Source: Actinoallomurus iriomotensis (GTDB lineage: Bacteria; Actinomycetota; Actinomycetes; Streptosporangiales; Streptosporangiaceae). Taken from it: a DNA stretch of 64,000 nt. The position numbers and the translations under genes are program-made. The stretch spans positions 32,055 through 96,054 of the forward strand of contig NZ_BSTJ01000021.1 in assembly GCF_030269445.1 (NCBI RefSeq), written 5' to 3'. Below are positions 16,598 through 25,106 of this stretch, in pieces. The notes beneath the pieces were generated by a model. It was not told where the DNA came from, did no database searches, and was given only the letters and a program-made list of their open reading frames with translations. Within the stretch, counting starts at the first letter, position 1, and every line of letters begins with the position of its first letter.

Positions 16598-17298
16598 GTT
16601 GCCCCCTCGGGGAGGTCGAGCGCGGTCACGAACCGGCGGGTGATCTCCATCGGGTTCGTGATCGCCGTGCCCACGACGACGGCGAACGCGCCGGCCGCGA
16701 AGGCCGCGCGGGCCGCCTCGGGGGTGCGGATCCGGCCCTCGGCGACGACGGGCAGCGGGGTGGCGGCGACGAGCGCGGCCACCAGCGCGATGTCGGGCGC
16801 GTCGGGGACGGCGCCCGGCCCGGTGTAGCCGGAGAGCGTCGAGGCCAGCAGATCCGCCCCGCACTCGTAGGCGTACCGGCCCGCCTCGACGCTGTCGACG
16901 TCGGCCATGACGGGTACGCCGAGGCGGTCGTGCACCTGCTCGATGAGGGTGGCCAGGTCACCACCGTCCGGCCGTGGACGTGCCGTGCCGTCGGTCGCGA
17001 CGATCGAGGCACCGGCGGCGACGATCGACTCCGCGTCCGCGTACGTCGGTGTGATGAAGACGCCCGGGTCGCCGGTCTTGCGGATGCCGATCACCGGCAG
17101 CCCGGTGGCCGCCTTCACGGCGGCGACGTCGTCGGCGCCCTCCGCCCGTATCCCGGTCGCGCCCGCCGCCGCGGCGGCCTGCGCCATGGCGGCCATGTGG
17201 TGCGGCCCGCGCAGCGGGTTGCCCGCGGCGGCCTGGCACGACACCACCAGCCCGGACTCGATGGCGCGGAGGGTCGCGTCGACGGGGGTGCTCTTCAC
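16594..17298 (-). CDS. nanE: N-acetylmannosamine-6-phosphate 2-epimerase
   Basis: This 234-residue TIM-barrel enzyme interconverts ManNAc-6-P and GlcNAc-6-P in sialic acid and amino-sugar breakdown. Family blocks are clear: GLVVSCQA near the N-terminus, GIRAEG, PVIGIRK, MADVD and AEGRIRTPEAA, ending in GTAITNP. The GTG at 17298 overlaps the stop of the upstream kinase gene (GTGA). With a BadF-type kinase before it and a GntR gene after it, it forms a compact three-gene operon. Confidence 0.92.
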   Translation of the reverse strand: MKSTPVDATLRAIESGLVVSCQAAAGNPLRGPHHMAAMAQAAAAAGATGIRAEGADDVAAVKAATGLPVIGIRKTGDPGVFITPTYADAESIVAAGASIVATDGTARPRPDGGDLATLIEQVHDRLGVPVMADVDSVEAGRYAYECGADLLASTLSGYTGPGAVPDAPDIALVAALVAATPLPVVAEGRIRTPEAARAAFAAGAFAVVVGTAITNPMEITRRFVTALDLPEGAT

Positions 17299-18212
17299 GT
17301 GGACGCCTCCGAGGTCAGGGCGGTCAGCGGATGCGAGGACGGGAGGTCGATGAGGAGACGCGCGCCGTCGAGCGGCGACGCGGCCGGCGGGACGAGGCGG
17401 CAGCGTGAGGGGAGCGCGGAGGCGAACGCGTCGCGCAGCGCCCGGCTCCCGGCGAGCACCGAGCCCGACCAGGAGGCGGTGATCGTCTCGTCGTCGTCGC
17501 CGACGCGCGCCGCCGCCGTCATGACCGTGTCGGCGAGGTGACCGGCGGCGTCGACGGTGATCCGCCCGGCGTCCGGATCGCCGCGTTCGGCGAGCCCGAG
17601 CACCTGCCGGGCGAACCCGGCGATCCGGGCGACCCGGTCGGGGTCGCGCTGCAGCGTTCCGGCGAGCAGCGCGGGGTCGCCGAAGGCCTCGGCGGCGGCG
17701 TCCAGCAGGGCCGTCGCGGCGCCGCGTCCGTCGAACGCGCGCAGCGCGGTCTCCAGGCCGGCCCGCCCGATCCAGTACGCCCCGCCGCTGTCGCCGAGCA
17801 GCGGGCCCCACCCGTCGACGCGCGCCCAGCCGCCGCGCACGCCGGTGGCCAGCGCCACGACGCCGGTGCCGACGGAGACGACGACACCCGGGCGGTCGCC
17901 GAGGGCGGCGAGGTACGCGGTCACGGAGTCGTCGGCGAGGACCACCCGCCGCGCTCCGAACGCCGACCACTCCTCGAGCAGCGCCCGTGGACGACCGCGC
18001 GTCCCCTGCAGGCCGCTGAGCCCGGCGGCGACCTGGTCCACGGGCGACCCGTGCCGGCGGAGGGCGTCGGTGACGACGCGAGCCAGATGACGCTCCGGAT
18101 CCTCCGCGGCCCGTACGCCGCCGACCGCGTCGTCGAGGTGGCCGCCCGAGGGCCGCGTGATCCGCACTCGCGTACCTGTCTGGCCGACGTCGACCAGCAG
18201 GTAGATCTGCAT
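17295..18212 (-). CDS. N-acetylglucosamine/ManNAc kinase-like ATPase (BadF/BadG family)
   Basis: This 305-residue protein is a BcrAD/BadFG-type sugar kinase with the phosphate loop VDVGQTGTRVRI at residues 7-18 and the nucleotide-binding GTGVVALA and GDSGGAYWIG blocks. In this family N-acetylglucosamine kinase is the usual activity; next to nanE it may phosphorylate ManNAc or GlcNAc. The ATG at 18212 has GAGAGGAAG upstream; the frame extends to 18302 but without support and across the operator. It is the first gene of the operon. Confidence 0.82.
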   Translation of the reverse strand: MQIYLLVDVGQTGTRVRITRPSGGHLDDAVGGVRAAEDPERHLARVVTDALRRHGSPVDQVAAGLSGLQGTRGRPRALLEEWSAFGARRVVLADDSVTAYLAALGDRPGVVVSVGTGVVALATGVRGGWARVDGWGPLLGDSGGAYWIGRAGLETALRAFDGRGAATALLDAAAEAFGDPALLAGTLQRDPDRVARIAGFARQVLGLAERGDPDAGRITVDAAGHLADTVMTAAARVGDDDETITASWSGSVLAGSRALRDAFASALPSRCRLVPPAASPLDGARLLIDLPSSHPLTALTSEAST

Positions 18213-18280
18213 CGGAGCTTCCTCTCGACGACCGCGTCGCATCCCGTCGACCGGAGGGCCGACGGCGACTGAGCCTACAG

Positions 18281-18314
18281 CAGGTCCATACCTGCGGGAC
18301 ATAGGTCGTACCTG
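18281..18314 (-). promoter_or_regulatory. Twin palindromes, predicted GntR operators of the nanE operon
   Basis: CAGGTCCATACCTG (18281-18294) is a 5+4+5 palindrome and AGGTCGTACCT (18303-18313) a 4+3+4 one. Both show the AGGT/ACCT arms typical of HutC-type GntR sites. Their centres are about two helical turns apart. They lie 70-100 bases upstream of the kinase start, and no other gene is close. Confidence 0.55.
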
Positions 18315-18595
18315 ATCGGGCGCGGAGCCGTCACGCGTCTGGACGTAAGCGACATGCGGGGACCTAACTACCGCTTACTCGAACACAACGATCAGATCAT
18401 GGCGCTGCTCTCAGGTCTTGATAGGCGGTTCATCCAGGAGAATTGGTGACGGCCAGGCTCAACTGACGCCTGTAGCCAGTGCGCGGAGTGCGGCAGATGA
18501 GTGCGACCGGAGTTGACCAAGCGTGGGTCACAGTTCGACGTGGACGGTGTCGCAAACGAATCGCCTCAATAAGGAGGCGTACCTAAGCTGGGCTC
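18315..18595. other. Intergenic region with a possible 31-codon reading frame
   Basis: These 280 bases between divergent operons are less GC-rich than the surroundings. A small frame (18354-18449, plus strand, start MRGPNYRLLEHNDQ) is open and ends with TGA, but there is no ribosome site and I do not recognise it; it could be a gene relic. AAGGAGG at about 18571 is too far from the next start to be its obvious ribosome site. Confidence 0.3.
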
Positions 18596-19420
18596 GTGAC
18601 TGAGGCAGACCCGCTGGAGGTGGCCGCCTGGCGAATGGCGGCCCGAAGCCTCGCATCCGAAGATCTGCCTGAGATCGCGACGGAGGCGCTTGTCCGGGGC
18701 CTCGATAGTCCTGCTCTTCGTGTTCTCGCCGGACAGTCGCGGGACGACGTCCGAGACTCGGCGGAACTGTTCCGCGTTGCTCTCGATGAACTTGGCATCG
18801 ATCTTCCCGACGCCGACAGCGCGCAGTGGAACCTGGCCAGGCGAGCCGCAGGCGACATTGTGGCCGGACGAATCGGGCCCGCCCACGGTGCCACCGAACT
18901 CTGGCTGGCGTATCGGAAGGTACGGGACAACGGCGACCTGCGGGTCTTTGTGGGTTTGGCGTCCATGCTGGATGATCACCCAGAGGACGCTGAACAAATC
19001 GAGGCCGATATAGTCGCGGCTGCGCGAGAACTGCTGGCTCGGCCAGCACCTCGACGCTGGATCAAACTGATGGCCGTTCGGGGACGATCTCCGCTCACAC
19101 AGAGCACGGGTCCCGACGACATCGAGGTCGATCCCGGAACACTGCAAATCAGCGACGGCCTTCGTTCCGACCTCGCTCGGTGGGACGCGTATTTCGCTGC
19201 CGCGTTGTCGGATTGGCCCGCGGCGGGTGGATTCGATTCCGAACACGACGTCGAGAGGTTCGTAGCCGCTGGACAGCAACTCGTCTCGCAGCTTCAAGAC
19301 GAACTCGGCGCGAGCTATCACGTGGAGTACATGCCAGAGCCCATCCGCCCGCCGGGGGTGAAGCTGCGCAGCCGCCGCCGACCGTCCCACGACTGCTTGA
19401 CGCAGCTCGCGAGCGACTGA
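18596..19420 (+). CDS. Hypothetical protein with two soluble regions
   Basis: This 274-residue protein begins with GTG at 18596. The first 140 residues form an all-helical region with EIATEALVRGLDSPALRVLAG and a later RKVRDNGDLRVFVGLAS block that I have seen in actinobacterial proteins of unknown role. The last 110 residues (from about 165) form a second unit with YFAAALSDWPAAGGF that also exists alone in other genomes, so this looks like a fusion. No membrane segment or catalytic motif is visible. Codon use is less GC-biased than in neighbours. Confidence 0.6.
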   Translation: MTEADPLEVAAWRMAARSLASEDLPEIATEALVRGLDSPALRVLAGQSRDDVRDSAELFRVALDELGIDLPDADSAQWNLARRAAGDIVAGRIGPAHGATELWLAYRKVRDNGDLRVFVGLASMLDDHPEDAEQIEADIVAAARELLARPAPRRWIKLMAVRGRSPLTQSTGPDDIEVDPGTLQISDGLRSDLARWDAYFAAALSDWPAAGGFDSEHDVERFVAAGQQLVSQLQDELGASYHVEYMPEPIRPPGVKLRSRRRPSHDCLTQLASD

Positions 19421-19424
19421 GGGC

Positions 19425-19862
19425 TCAGACCACGCAGAACTCGTTCCCCTCCGGGTCGGCCATCACCACGTGGTCGAGCCGTCCCTCGAACTCATGTTCT
19501 GTGAGCACGCTGCCGCCCGCGGTGACGAGCCGCTCTACCGTGTCTCGGATCCGTCGCTCACGGAGATCCCATGGCTGGTGGCGTCCGCCGGCGACCTGGA
19601 CGTCGATGTGCAGCCGATTCTTTGCGACCTTGGCCTCGGGAACCTTGAGGAAGGAGATGTTCGGACCGACGCCGTCCGGGTCGGTCAGCGCCGCACCGTC
19701 GTCCCACTCCTCATCCGGCACCTTGAAATGCGTCAGCCACTGCTCCCACGTGTCGAATCCCTCCGGTGGAGGAGCCTCGACGTACCCCAGAGCGACCTTC
19801 CAGAAGGACGCCATCCGAGGCGGGTCTGCGCAATCGAAGGTCAGGGTCCAGGGAGTAGCCAC
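19425..19862 (-). CDS. VOC family protein (glyoxalase-like domain)
   Basis: This 145-residue protein is a single vicinal-oxygen-chelate unit pair. The first strand LTFDCADPPRMASFW is the usual opening of the Glyoxalase_6 group, LHIDVQV gives a metal-type His and DHVVMADPEGNEFCVV the closing Glu block. Such proteins act as dioxygenases, lyases or drug-binding resistance proteins; the function here is unknown. GTG start at 19862. It converges on the hypothetical gene with only four bases between stops. Confidence 0.82.
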   Translation of the reverse strand: MATPWTLTFDCADPPRMASFWKVALGYVEAPPPEGFDTWEQWLTHFKVPDEEWDDGAALTDPDGVGPNISFLKVPEAKVAKNRLHIDVQVAGGRHQPWDLRERRIRDTVERLVTAGGSVLTEHEFEGRLDHVVMADPEGNEFCVV

Positions 19863-20049
19863 AGACGAAGACTAGTAATCCGGGACCGGGCAATCGCCGC
19901 AGGACGCTCCCGGCCGAGAAAAGGTGACGGTGTCCTCGTGTAGGCCGCCCGAGCCTCCGACACGACAACGGCGTTGCTCCCACAACTCCCCACGAGTCAT
20001 GGACAGCAACGCCGTGAACAAGATGGCCCCTCCTCCGACGACAACCCGC

Positions 20050-20109
20050 GGGGGGCTGTGGGGGGCGGAGCCCCTCACATCGGGGGGTTCCGGGGGGTCG
20101 TCCCCCCGG
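20050..20109 (+). repeat. G-run cluster with a GC hairpin
   Basis: Four runs of six G (20050-20055, 20060-20065, 20082-20087, 20092-20097) lie within 48 bases. The last run also pairs with six C (20102-20107) to form an 8-base stem CCGGGGGG/CCCCCCGG closed by the loop TCGT. The element sits about 60 bases before the TTG start of the next gene. It could fold as a G-quadruplex or a hairpin. Similar G/C-run elements recur between genes in actinomycetes, so it may be a dispersed repeat. Confidence 0.6.
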
Positions 20110-20169
20110 GCCAGCACGAGTGGAGGAGGCGGGATAATCCCCGGGTCGCCGCGTACCCCGGAGGATGCA

Positions 20170-20895
20170 TTGATCGCCCCCCTGATCGTCTTCATCGTCG
20201 GCCTCGCCGTCCTCGGTTGGGGGTTCCTCCAGCAGCGCAAGCGCGACGCGATGGCCGCGACGCCCACGCTCACGTGCGCCGAGATCGGCTCGGGCGCGGG
20301 GCCGGTCACCTGTGAGGTCAAGGGCGCGGCCACTCCCGGGCCGCACGGCCCGGTCACGGCGCCCTTCTCCGGCCGGGAGTGCGTCTGGTACCACGCGAAG
20401 GTCTCGGTCCGGTACGAACACCACGAGTACCGCGACGGCCGGCGGCGGACGACCACACGGGAGAGGACCGTGCACGACGAGACCTGCCCGGTGCCGTTCG
20501 GCGTCCAGGACGCGACCGGCCAGATCCTCGTCCGGCACGAGGGCGCCTCGGTCGACGGCGCCCATCAGTCGGTGCGGCGCTTCGAGCCCGCCGGCCAGAA
20601 CGTCAACCTGTTCGGGCTGAACATCCGCGTCAACTTCAGCGACGTCAAGGGCCACCGTTACGAGGAGTGGATCGTCCCGCCGGGCCAGCCGATGTACGTC
20701 CTGGGCGCGGCGGGCGTGGAGAACCGGCAGCTCACCATGCGCAGCCCGGACGGCTCGCCGTTCATCGTCTCGACCAGGAGCGAGGAGCAGCTGTCGGGCC
20801 GGCTCCGGACCTCCATGTACGTCGGCTACACCGGCGGTGGCGTCGTCATCCTGGGCAGCCTGGTCTGGCTGGCGGTCAAGGCGTTCGGCGGGTGA
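20170..20895 (+). CDS. GIDE-domain-like membrane protein (bacterial E3 ligase-like annotation)
   Basis: This 241-residue protein has one membrane segment at the N-terminus (about residues 3-20), a cytoplasmic or outer domain with CVWYHAKVSVRYE and TCPVPFGVQDATG, and a second membrane segment at the C-terminus (about 219-238). This matches bacterial GIDE-like proteins often labelled E3 ubiquitin ligase family; no RING domain or ubiquitin system is expected here. The TTG at 20170 is chosen because GGAGG lies five bases before it. An ATG at 20032 in frame would read through the G-run element and is less likely. Confidence 0.68.
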   Translation: MIAPLIVFIVGLAVLGWGFLQQRKRDAMAATPTLTCAEIGSGAGPVTCEVKGAATPGPHGPVTAPFSGRECVWYHAKVSVRYEHHEYRDGRRRTTTRERTVHDETCPVPFGVQDATGQILVRHEGASVDGAHQSVRRFEPAGQNVNLFGLNIRVNFSDVKGHRYEEWIVPPGQPMYVLGAAGVENRQLTMRSPDGSPFIVSTRSEEQLSGRLRTSMYVGYTGGGVVILGSLVWLAVKAFGG

Positions 20896-20910
20896 CGGAC
20901 CGCGTCCCCG

Positions 20911-21903
20911 TCAGCCTCGTCCGGCCTGCCGGCAGCGGCGGGCCGCGGCCACGAGCTCGGCGGGCAGGCCCGGACCGGCACACGCGTGGTCGATCAGCAG
21001 CCGAAGGTAGGAGTCGTCCGGCAACTGCGGCGCCAGCTCGATGAGCTCGCTCAGGTCGGCCGGTGAGCCGGTGAGCCGCGCCCGGTAGGCGGCCCCGGCC
21101 GCGCGAAGCGTGGTCTCGGCCGGCTCATGGCGCAGGCCCTGGTCGACCAGCCGTACGGCGGCGGCGAAGTCGCCCTGCTCGGCCCGCAGATCGGCCAGGT
21201 CGAGATACAGGGACCAGTTGGCCGGGTCCAGGGCGAGCGCGCGCTCGAACGCCGCCGCGGCCTGCTCCGGATCACCCAGCCGGCCCCACGTGCCCGCCCG
21301 TACGACCTCCGTCAGCATGATCCGCTCAATGGAGTCGGCCCGGTCGCAGAGGGCGAACGAGCCGTCGATGAGGCCGCACGCCCGCAGCAGGATCGCCATC
21401 CTGGCCAGCGCCTCCGGCAGCGGCGACCGGGCGGTGACCACGTCGATGGCGTGGAACCAGGGCCGGAACCGTTCGCGCATGGCGTCGGTGTCCAGCTCGT
21501 GGCCGTGGTCCATCGTCCGCATCGCGGCGTCGGCCAGCGCGCCGGCGCTCACGGCGCCGAGAAACCGTTCGTCGCCGAACCACGGGGCCGTGGCCCAGGC
21601 GGTCTGGGGCCGCGCGCCCGTGACCGCTCCGATCGCCAGCGCCGCGCCGTCCATGTCGCCCTCGAGGAAGCAGATGTACGACCGCGCCAGCACCGTGCTC
21701 AGGGAGTTCGCGTCGTGGACGACCCCGGCCAGCTCCGACCGCCGGTCCTGCCACAGCTCGGCGAGCACCGCGTAGGGCTCGGGCTCCTGGGGCGCGGAGG
21801 CGACGGCGCCCGCGAGATGGCGCAATGCCTCCTCCGGCCTGCCGCCGCAGTGCGCCAGCACCCGGGCAAGGCCGAGTCCTGCCGACACCTCTCGATTCGA
21901 CAT
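20911..21903 (-). CDS. Tetratricopeptide-repeat-like protein of unknown function
   Basis: This 330-residue protein is rich in Ala and helical. TPR-like units are visible near the start (RPEEALRHLAGAVASAPQEP) and in the second half (DPEQAAAAFERALALDPANW and the next unit with QGDFAAAVRLVDQGLRHEP). It is probably a protein-protein interaction factor. No membrane segment or enzyme motif is seen. It converges on the GIDE-like gene with 15 bases between the two stops and ends a same-strand series with the M20 and LacI genes, but a separate promoter is likely. Confidence 0.68.
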   Translation of the reverse strand: MSNREVSAGLGLARVLAHCGGRPEEALRHLAGAVASAPQEPEPYAVLAELWQDRRSELAGVVHDANSLSTVLARSYICFLEGDMDGAALAIGAVTGARPQTAWATAPWFGDERFLGAVSAGALADAAMRTMDHGHELDTDAMRERFRPWFHAIDVVTARSPLPEALARMAILLRACGLIDGSFALCDRADSIERIMLTEVVRAGTWGRLGDPEQAAAAFERALALDPANWSLYLDLADLRAEQGDFAAAVRLVDQGLRHEPAETTLRAAGAAYRARLTGSPADLSELIELAPQLPDDSYLRLLIDHACAGPGLPAELVAAARRCRQAGRG

Positions 21904-21930
21904 CGTCCGAGCGTAGCCGGACGACGATCG

Positions 21931-23046
21931 CTACCGGCCGGCTCGGGCGCGGAGCAGGTGGTGGTACGCGGCGGCCGATGTGGCGATGGCGGGGACCGGG
22001 CAGGTCTCGTCGGTGACGTGGGCCTGCTCCGGGTCGCCGGGGCCGTACACGATGACCGCGGGGTCGCCGAGCTTGGCGGTGAGCACGGAGGCGTCGGTGA
22101 AGTAGGTCGCGTACTCCGGTGGCCGTGTCGAGGAGCCCGGGGCGAGGAGCTCCATGACCTCGGTGACGTCCGCCGGGTCGGTGGCGACTCCCGGCAGGTC
22201 GACCAGCCGTTCGATGTCGATGCCCTCGCCGCACAGCCGGGCGATCTCCGCGACCGCGTCGTCGGAGCCGAAGCCCGGGATGGTGCGGATGTCCAGGCAC
22301 ATCTCGGCGTGGTCGGGTACGAGGTTGGGCTGGGTGCCCGCGTGGAAGGTGCCGACGTTCACCGTCGCGGGGCCGTACGCCGGGTTCGCGGGCCAGTCAC
22401 GGTGTTCGTGGATCCGGGACGCGGCGCCGGCGAGTGCGGCGATCGCGTTGCGGCCCAGTTCCGGACGGGAGCCGTGCGCGGAGATCCCGTGGGCGGTCAC
22501 CCTGAGCCAGAGCGTGCCCTTGTGGCCCAGGACGGGCCGGTTGCTCGTCGGCTCGGCGACCAGCAGCAGGTCGGTGGGGACCAGCGACGCGGCGTCGATC
22601 AGGGCGGCGCCGTCGCAGCCGGTCTCCTCACCGAAGGTGAACACCAGCTGCACCGCCGTGTCGCCGGGACGCTCCCGCGCGGCGCGTACGGCCGCCTCGA
22701 CCTGGCAGGCGACGCCCGCCTTCATGTCGCTGCCGCCGCGGCCGAGCAGGCGTCCGTCGCGGACCTCGCCGCTCATCGGGTCGAACGACCAGCCGGACTC
22801 GTCGGCGGGCACGGTGTCCAGGTGGCCGGTGAACGTGACCGGCGTCCGCGGCGTCTCGGGCCCGAAGCGCGCGACGACATTGGCCCGGCCCGGCAGCGGT
22901 TCGTCGACGCGGACGTCGAACCCCGCGTCGTCGAGCACGTCCGCGACCAGGTCGGCGGCCGGGCGCTCGCCGCCGCCCCTGGTGTCGATGCGCACCAGCC
23001 GCCGCGCCAGCGCGAGCGCTCCGCGCTCTTCCGCCGATCCCGTCAT
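21931..23046 (-). CDS. M20 family metallo-hydrolase (ArgE/DapE-like)
   Basis: This 371-residue enzyme is a zinc amidohydrolase of the acetylornithine deacetylase/succinyl-diaminopimelate desuccinylase type. Metal residues are visible in FTGHLDTVP (His and the adjacent Asp), GRGGSDMKAG (bridging Asp), GEETG (catalytic Glu), AEPT (Glu) and the C-terminal QAHVTDE (His). It probably removes an acyl group from an amino compound. The ATG at 23046 follows AGGAGG and lies 11 bases after the LacI stop, so the two are co-transcribed and likely belong to the pathway of the divergent BtpA operon. Confidence 0.85.
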   Translation of the reverse strand: MTGSAEERGALALARRLVRIDTRGGGERPAADLVADVLDDAGFDVRVDEPLPGRANVVARFGPETPRTPVTFTGHLDTVPADESGWSFDPMSGEVRDGRLLGRGGSDMKAGVACQVEAAVRAARERPGDTAVQLVFTFGEETGCDGAALIDAASLVPTDLLLVAEPTSNRPVLGHKGTLWLRVTAHGISAHGSRPELGRNAIAALAGAASRIHEHRDWPANPAYGPATVNVGTFHAGTQPNLVPDHAEMCLDIRTIPGFGSDDAVAEIARLCGEGIDIERLVDLPGVATDPADVTEVMELLAPGSSTRPPEYATYFTDASVLTAKLGDPAVIVYGPGDPEQAHVTDETCPVPAIATSAAAYHHLLRARAGR

Positions 23047-23057
23047 CTCCCGCCTCC

Positions 23058-24077
23058 TCACGAACCGGCCCGCGTGCTGTCGCGCACCACCAGCGTCGGC
23101 ACGAGCGCGATGTGGGCGGACGGGCCCCGGTCGGTCTCCTTGGTGCGGCTCGCCGCGGCCAGCAGCCGTACCGCCTCCTCGGCGATGCGGTCACGGGGCT
23201 GGTCCACCGTGGTCAGCGCGGGCTCGCCCAGCCGCGAGAACTCGATGTTGTCGTACCCGGTCACCTGCACCCGGCCGGGGACCTCGACGCCGTGCGCGCG
23301 GCACGCGCGCGTGACCCCCAGGGCGATCAGGTCGTCGGCGCACACGATGGCGTCCGGCAGGTCCCCGGTGTCGACGAGGCGCGCCGCGGCGGCCTCGCCC
23401 CAGTCGACGCTGTAGTCGCCGAGGAGCACCTGGTCGGGGTCGACGCTCATGCCCAGCTCCTCGGCGCGGCGCCGGAACCCGGCGAACCGCTGCTCGGTCG
23501 AGGAGTTGGTCAGCAGTGAGCCGACGAACGCCGCCGAACGCGCTCCGCCCTCGTGGAGGTGGTCCATGACCAGGCGCATCGCGGCCACGTCGTCCACGCC
23601 CACCCAGTCGGTGTTGGTGCCGCCGACGAACCGGTCGAGCTGCACCAGCGGCAGGCGGTCGGCCGTCTCCTGCACCGCGGGGCCGCTCTCGGTGCCGTGG
23701 CTCGGGCTGACGATGATGCCGTCGACGTTGCGCGCGGCCAGAGAGGCGAGCCGCCGGGCCTCGATCGCGGGGTCGGAGCGGGCGTCGGACAGGAACAGCT
23801 CCTTGCCCTCGCGTTCGAGCACGTGCTCGACGCTCTCCACCAGCGAGGTGAAGAAGGGGTTGGAGATGCTCGGCACGACCATGCCGACGGTGTCGGTCCG
23901 GCTGTTGCGCAGGGCTCGCGCGATGGTGTTGACCTGGTAGCCCAGCTCCTCGGCCGCCTGCCGCACCCGGCGCTGCACCGCGGCCGAGACCGGCCCACGG
24001 CCGGAGAGCACCCGCGACACCGTGGCGGTGGAGACCCCGGCGCGCTCGGAGACCTGGGCGATCGTGACGCGCTGCAA
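23058..24077 (-). CDS. LacI family transcriptional regulator
   Basis: This 339-residue regulator has an N-terminal LacI headpiece (TIAQVSERAGVSTATVSRVL, residues about 5-24, and the hinge helix ending ARALRNSRT) followed by a periplasmic-binding-like sensor domain. The TTG at 24077 is supported by AAAGG seven bases upstream. The start codon lies inside a palindrome (24073-24086) that is repeated upstream of the divergent operon (24194-24207), so the protein probably controls itself, the M20 gene and the BtpA operon. The effector is unknown. Confidence 0.9.
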   Translation of the reverse strand: MQRVTIAQVSERAGVSTATVSRVLSGRGPVSAAVQRRVRQAAEELGYQVNTIARALRNSRTDTVGMVVPSISNPFFTSLVESVEHVLEREGKELFLSDARSDPAIEARRLASLAARNVDGIIVSPSHGTESGPAVQETADRLPLVQLDRFVGGTNTDWVGVDDVAAMRLVMDHLHEGGARSAAFVGSLLTNSSTEQRFAGFRRRAEELGMSVDPDQVLLGDYSVDWGEAAAARLVDTGDLPDAIVCADDLIALGVTRACRAHGVEVPGRVQVTGYDNIEFSRLGEPALTTVDQPRDRIAEEAVRLLAAASRTKETDRGPSAHIALVPTLVVRDSTRAGS

Positions 24078-24086
24078 TCGTTTACC
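24073..24086 (-). promoter_or_regulatory. Predicted LacI operator over the lacI start codon
   Basis: TGCAATCGTTTACC resembles the LacI-family palindrome type with a central CG. It covers the TTG start of the regulator, so binding there would allow autoregulation. It matches the copy at 24194 in its first eight bases and at 12 of 14 positions overall. Confidence 0.55.
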
Positions 24087-24193
24087 TTTCCGAAACGCCC
24101 GGAAACAAGAGCGTTACCCGTCACCAGCGAATGAGTCGAGTCTAGACCCTTGACGGCCTGCGGTTACACCCCTACGGTTCAACGCAACTTCAC

Positions 24194-24207
24194 TGCAATC
24201 GATTACA
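24194..24207 (+). promoter_or_regulatory. Predicted LacI operator of the BtpA operon
   Basis: TGCAATCGATTACA is a near-perfect palindrome with the centre CG typical of LacI-family sites. It ends three bases before the GGAGG of the first operon gene. A bound repressor would block the very start of the message. Confidence 0.6.
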
Positions 24208-24218
24208 CAGGAGGCGAC

Positions 24219-25106
24219 ATGGTGAGGGCTGCCGGGAGCGAGCAGACGCTGGGCGTGTTCCCTCCCAAGCCGAACGCGATCGAAGAGCTGTTCGGCACTT
24301 CGAAGGTCGTCATCGGCGTGATCCACCTGCCGCCGCTGCCCGGCAGCCCGAACTACGAGGGCACCCCGCTCGACGAGATCTCGGTCTTCGCGGTCGAGGA
24401 GGCGCGGGCGTACCTGGAGGGCGGCTGCCACGGGCTCATCGTGGAGAACCACTGGGACATCCCGTTCCTCAAGCCGGGGGAGCACGGCTACGAGACCGCG
24501 GCGGCGATGGCCGTGGTGACCGACCGGGTACGGCACGCGCTGCCGGCCAACGCCGGAGGCCGGCTGGGCGTCAGCGTCCTGTCCAACGCCGCCGAGTGCT
24601 CGATCGCCTCCGCCTGGTCCGGCGGCGCCGGCTTCGTCCGGGTCAACCAGTGGGCCAACGCCTACGTCGCCAATGAGGGCATCATCGAGGGTCAGGCGGC
24701 GCACGCCACCCGCTACCGCAGCCGGATCGGCGCGGGTCCGGTCAAGGTCTTCGCCGACGTGCACGTCAAGCACGGCTCGCACTCGATCGTCGCCGACCGC
24801 ACGCTGGCCGAGCAGACCGAGGACGCCGAGTTCTTCGCCGCCGACGTGCTGATCGCCACCGGGTCGCGGACCGGCGACGCCGCCGCGCTGGACGAGGTCG
24901 AGGGCATCGCCGCGCACACCACGCTCCCCGTCGTGATCGGCTCCGGCATCACCGCCGGCAACATCGGCGGCCTGCTGCCCGCCTGCGACGGCGTGATCGT
25001 GGCGTCCTCGGTGAAGGACAACGGCCGCTGGTGGGGACGCGTCGACACGGCCAAGGTCCGTGAGCTGACCGCCGCGGCGGCCAGGGCGGGCGTGGTCCTT
25101 CCGTGA
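24219..25106 (+). CDS. BtpA/SgcQ family protein
   Basis: This 295-residue TIM-barrel-type protein belongs to the BtpA/SgcQ family (VVIGVIHLPPLPGSPNYEG near residue 30, LIVENHWDIPF, and the C-terminal VIGSGITAGNIGGLLPACDG). BtpA was named for photosystem I biogenesis, and SgcQ is an unassigned member of a sugar operon; a nucleosidase- or aldolase-like role has been suggested for the fold. The ATG at 24219 has GGAGG upstream. It opens an operon with a kinase and a sugar importer, so it probably acts on the imported compound. Stop overlaps the next start (GTGA). Confidence 0.85.
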   Translation: MVRAAGSEQTLGVFPPKPNAIEELFGTSKVVIGVIHLPPLPGSPNYEGTPLDEISVFAVEEARAYLEGGCHGLIVENHWDIPFLKPGEHGYETAAAMAVVTDRVRHALPANAGGRLGVSVLSNAAECSIASAWSGGAGFVRVNQWANAYVANEGIIEGQAAHATRYRSRIGAGPVKVFADVHVKHGSHSIVADRTLAEQTEDAEFFAADVLIATGSRTGDAAALDEVEGIAAHTTLPVVIGSGITAGNIGGLLPACDGVIVASSVKDNGRWWGRVDTAKVRELTAAAARAGVVLP

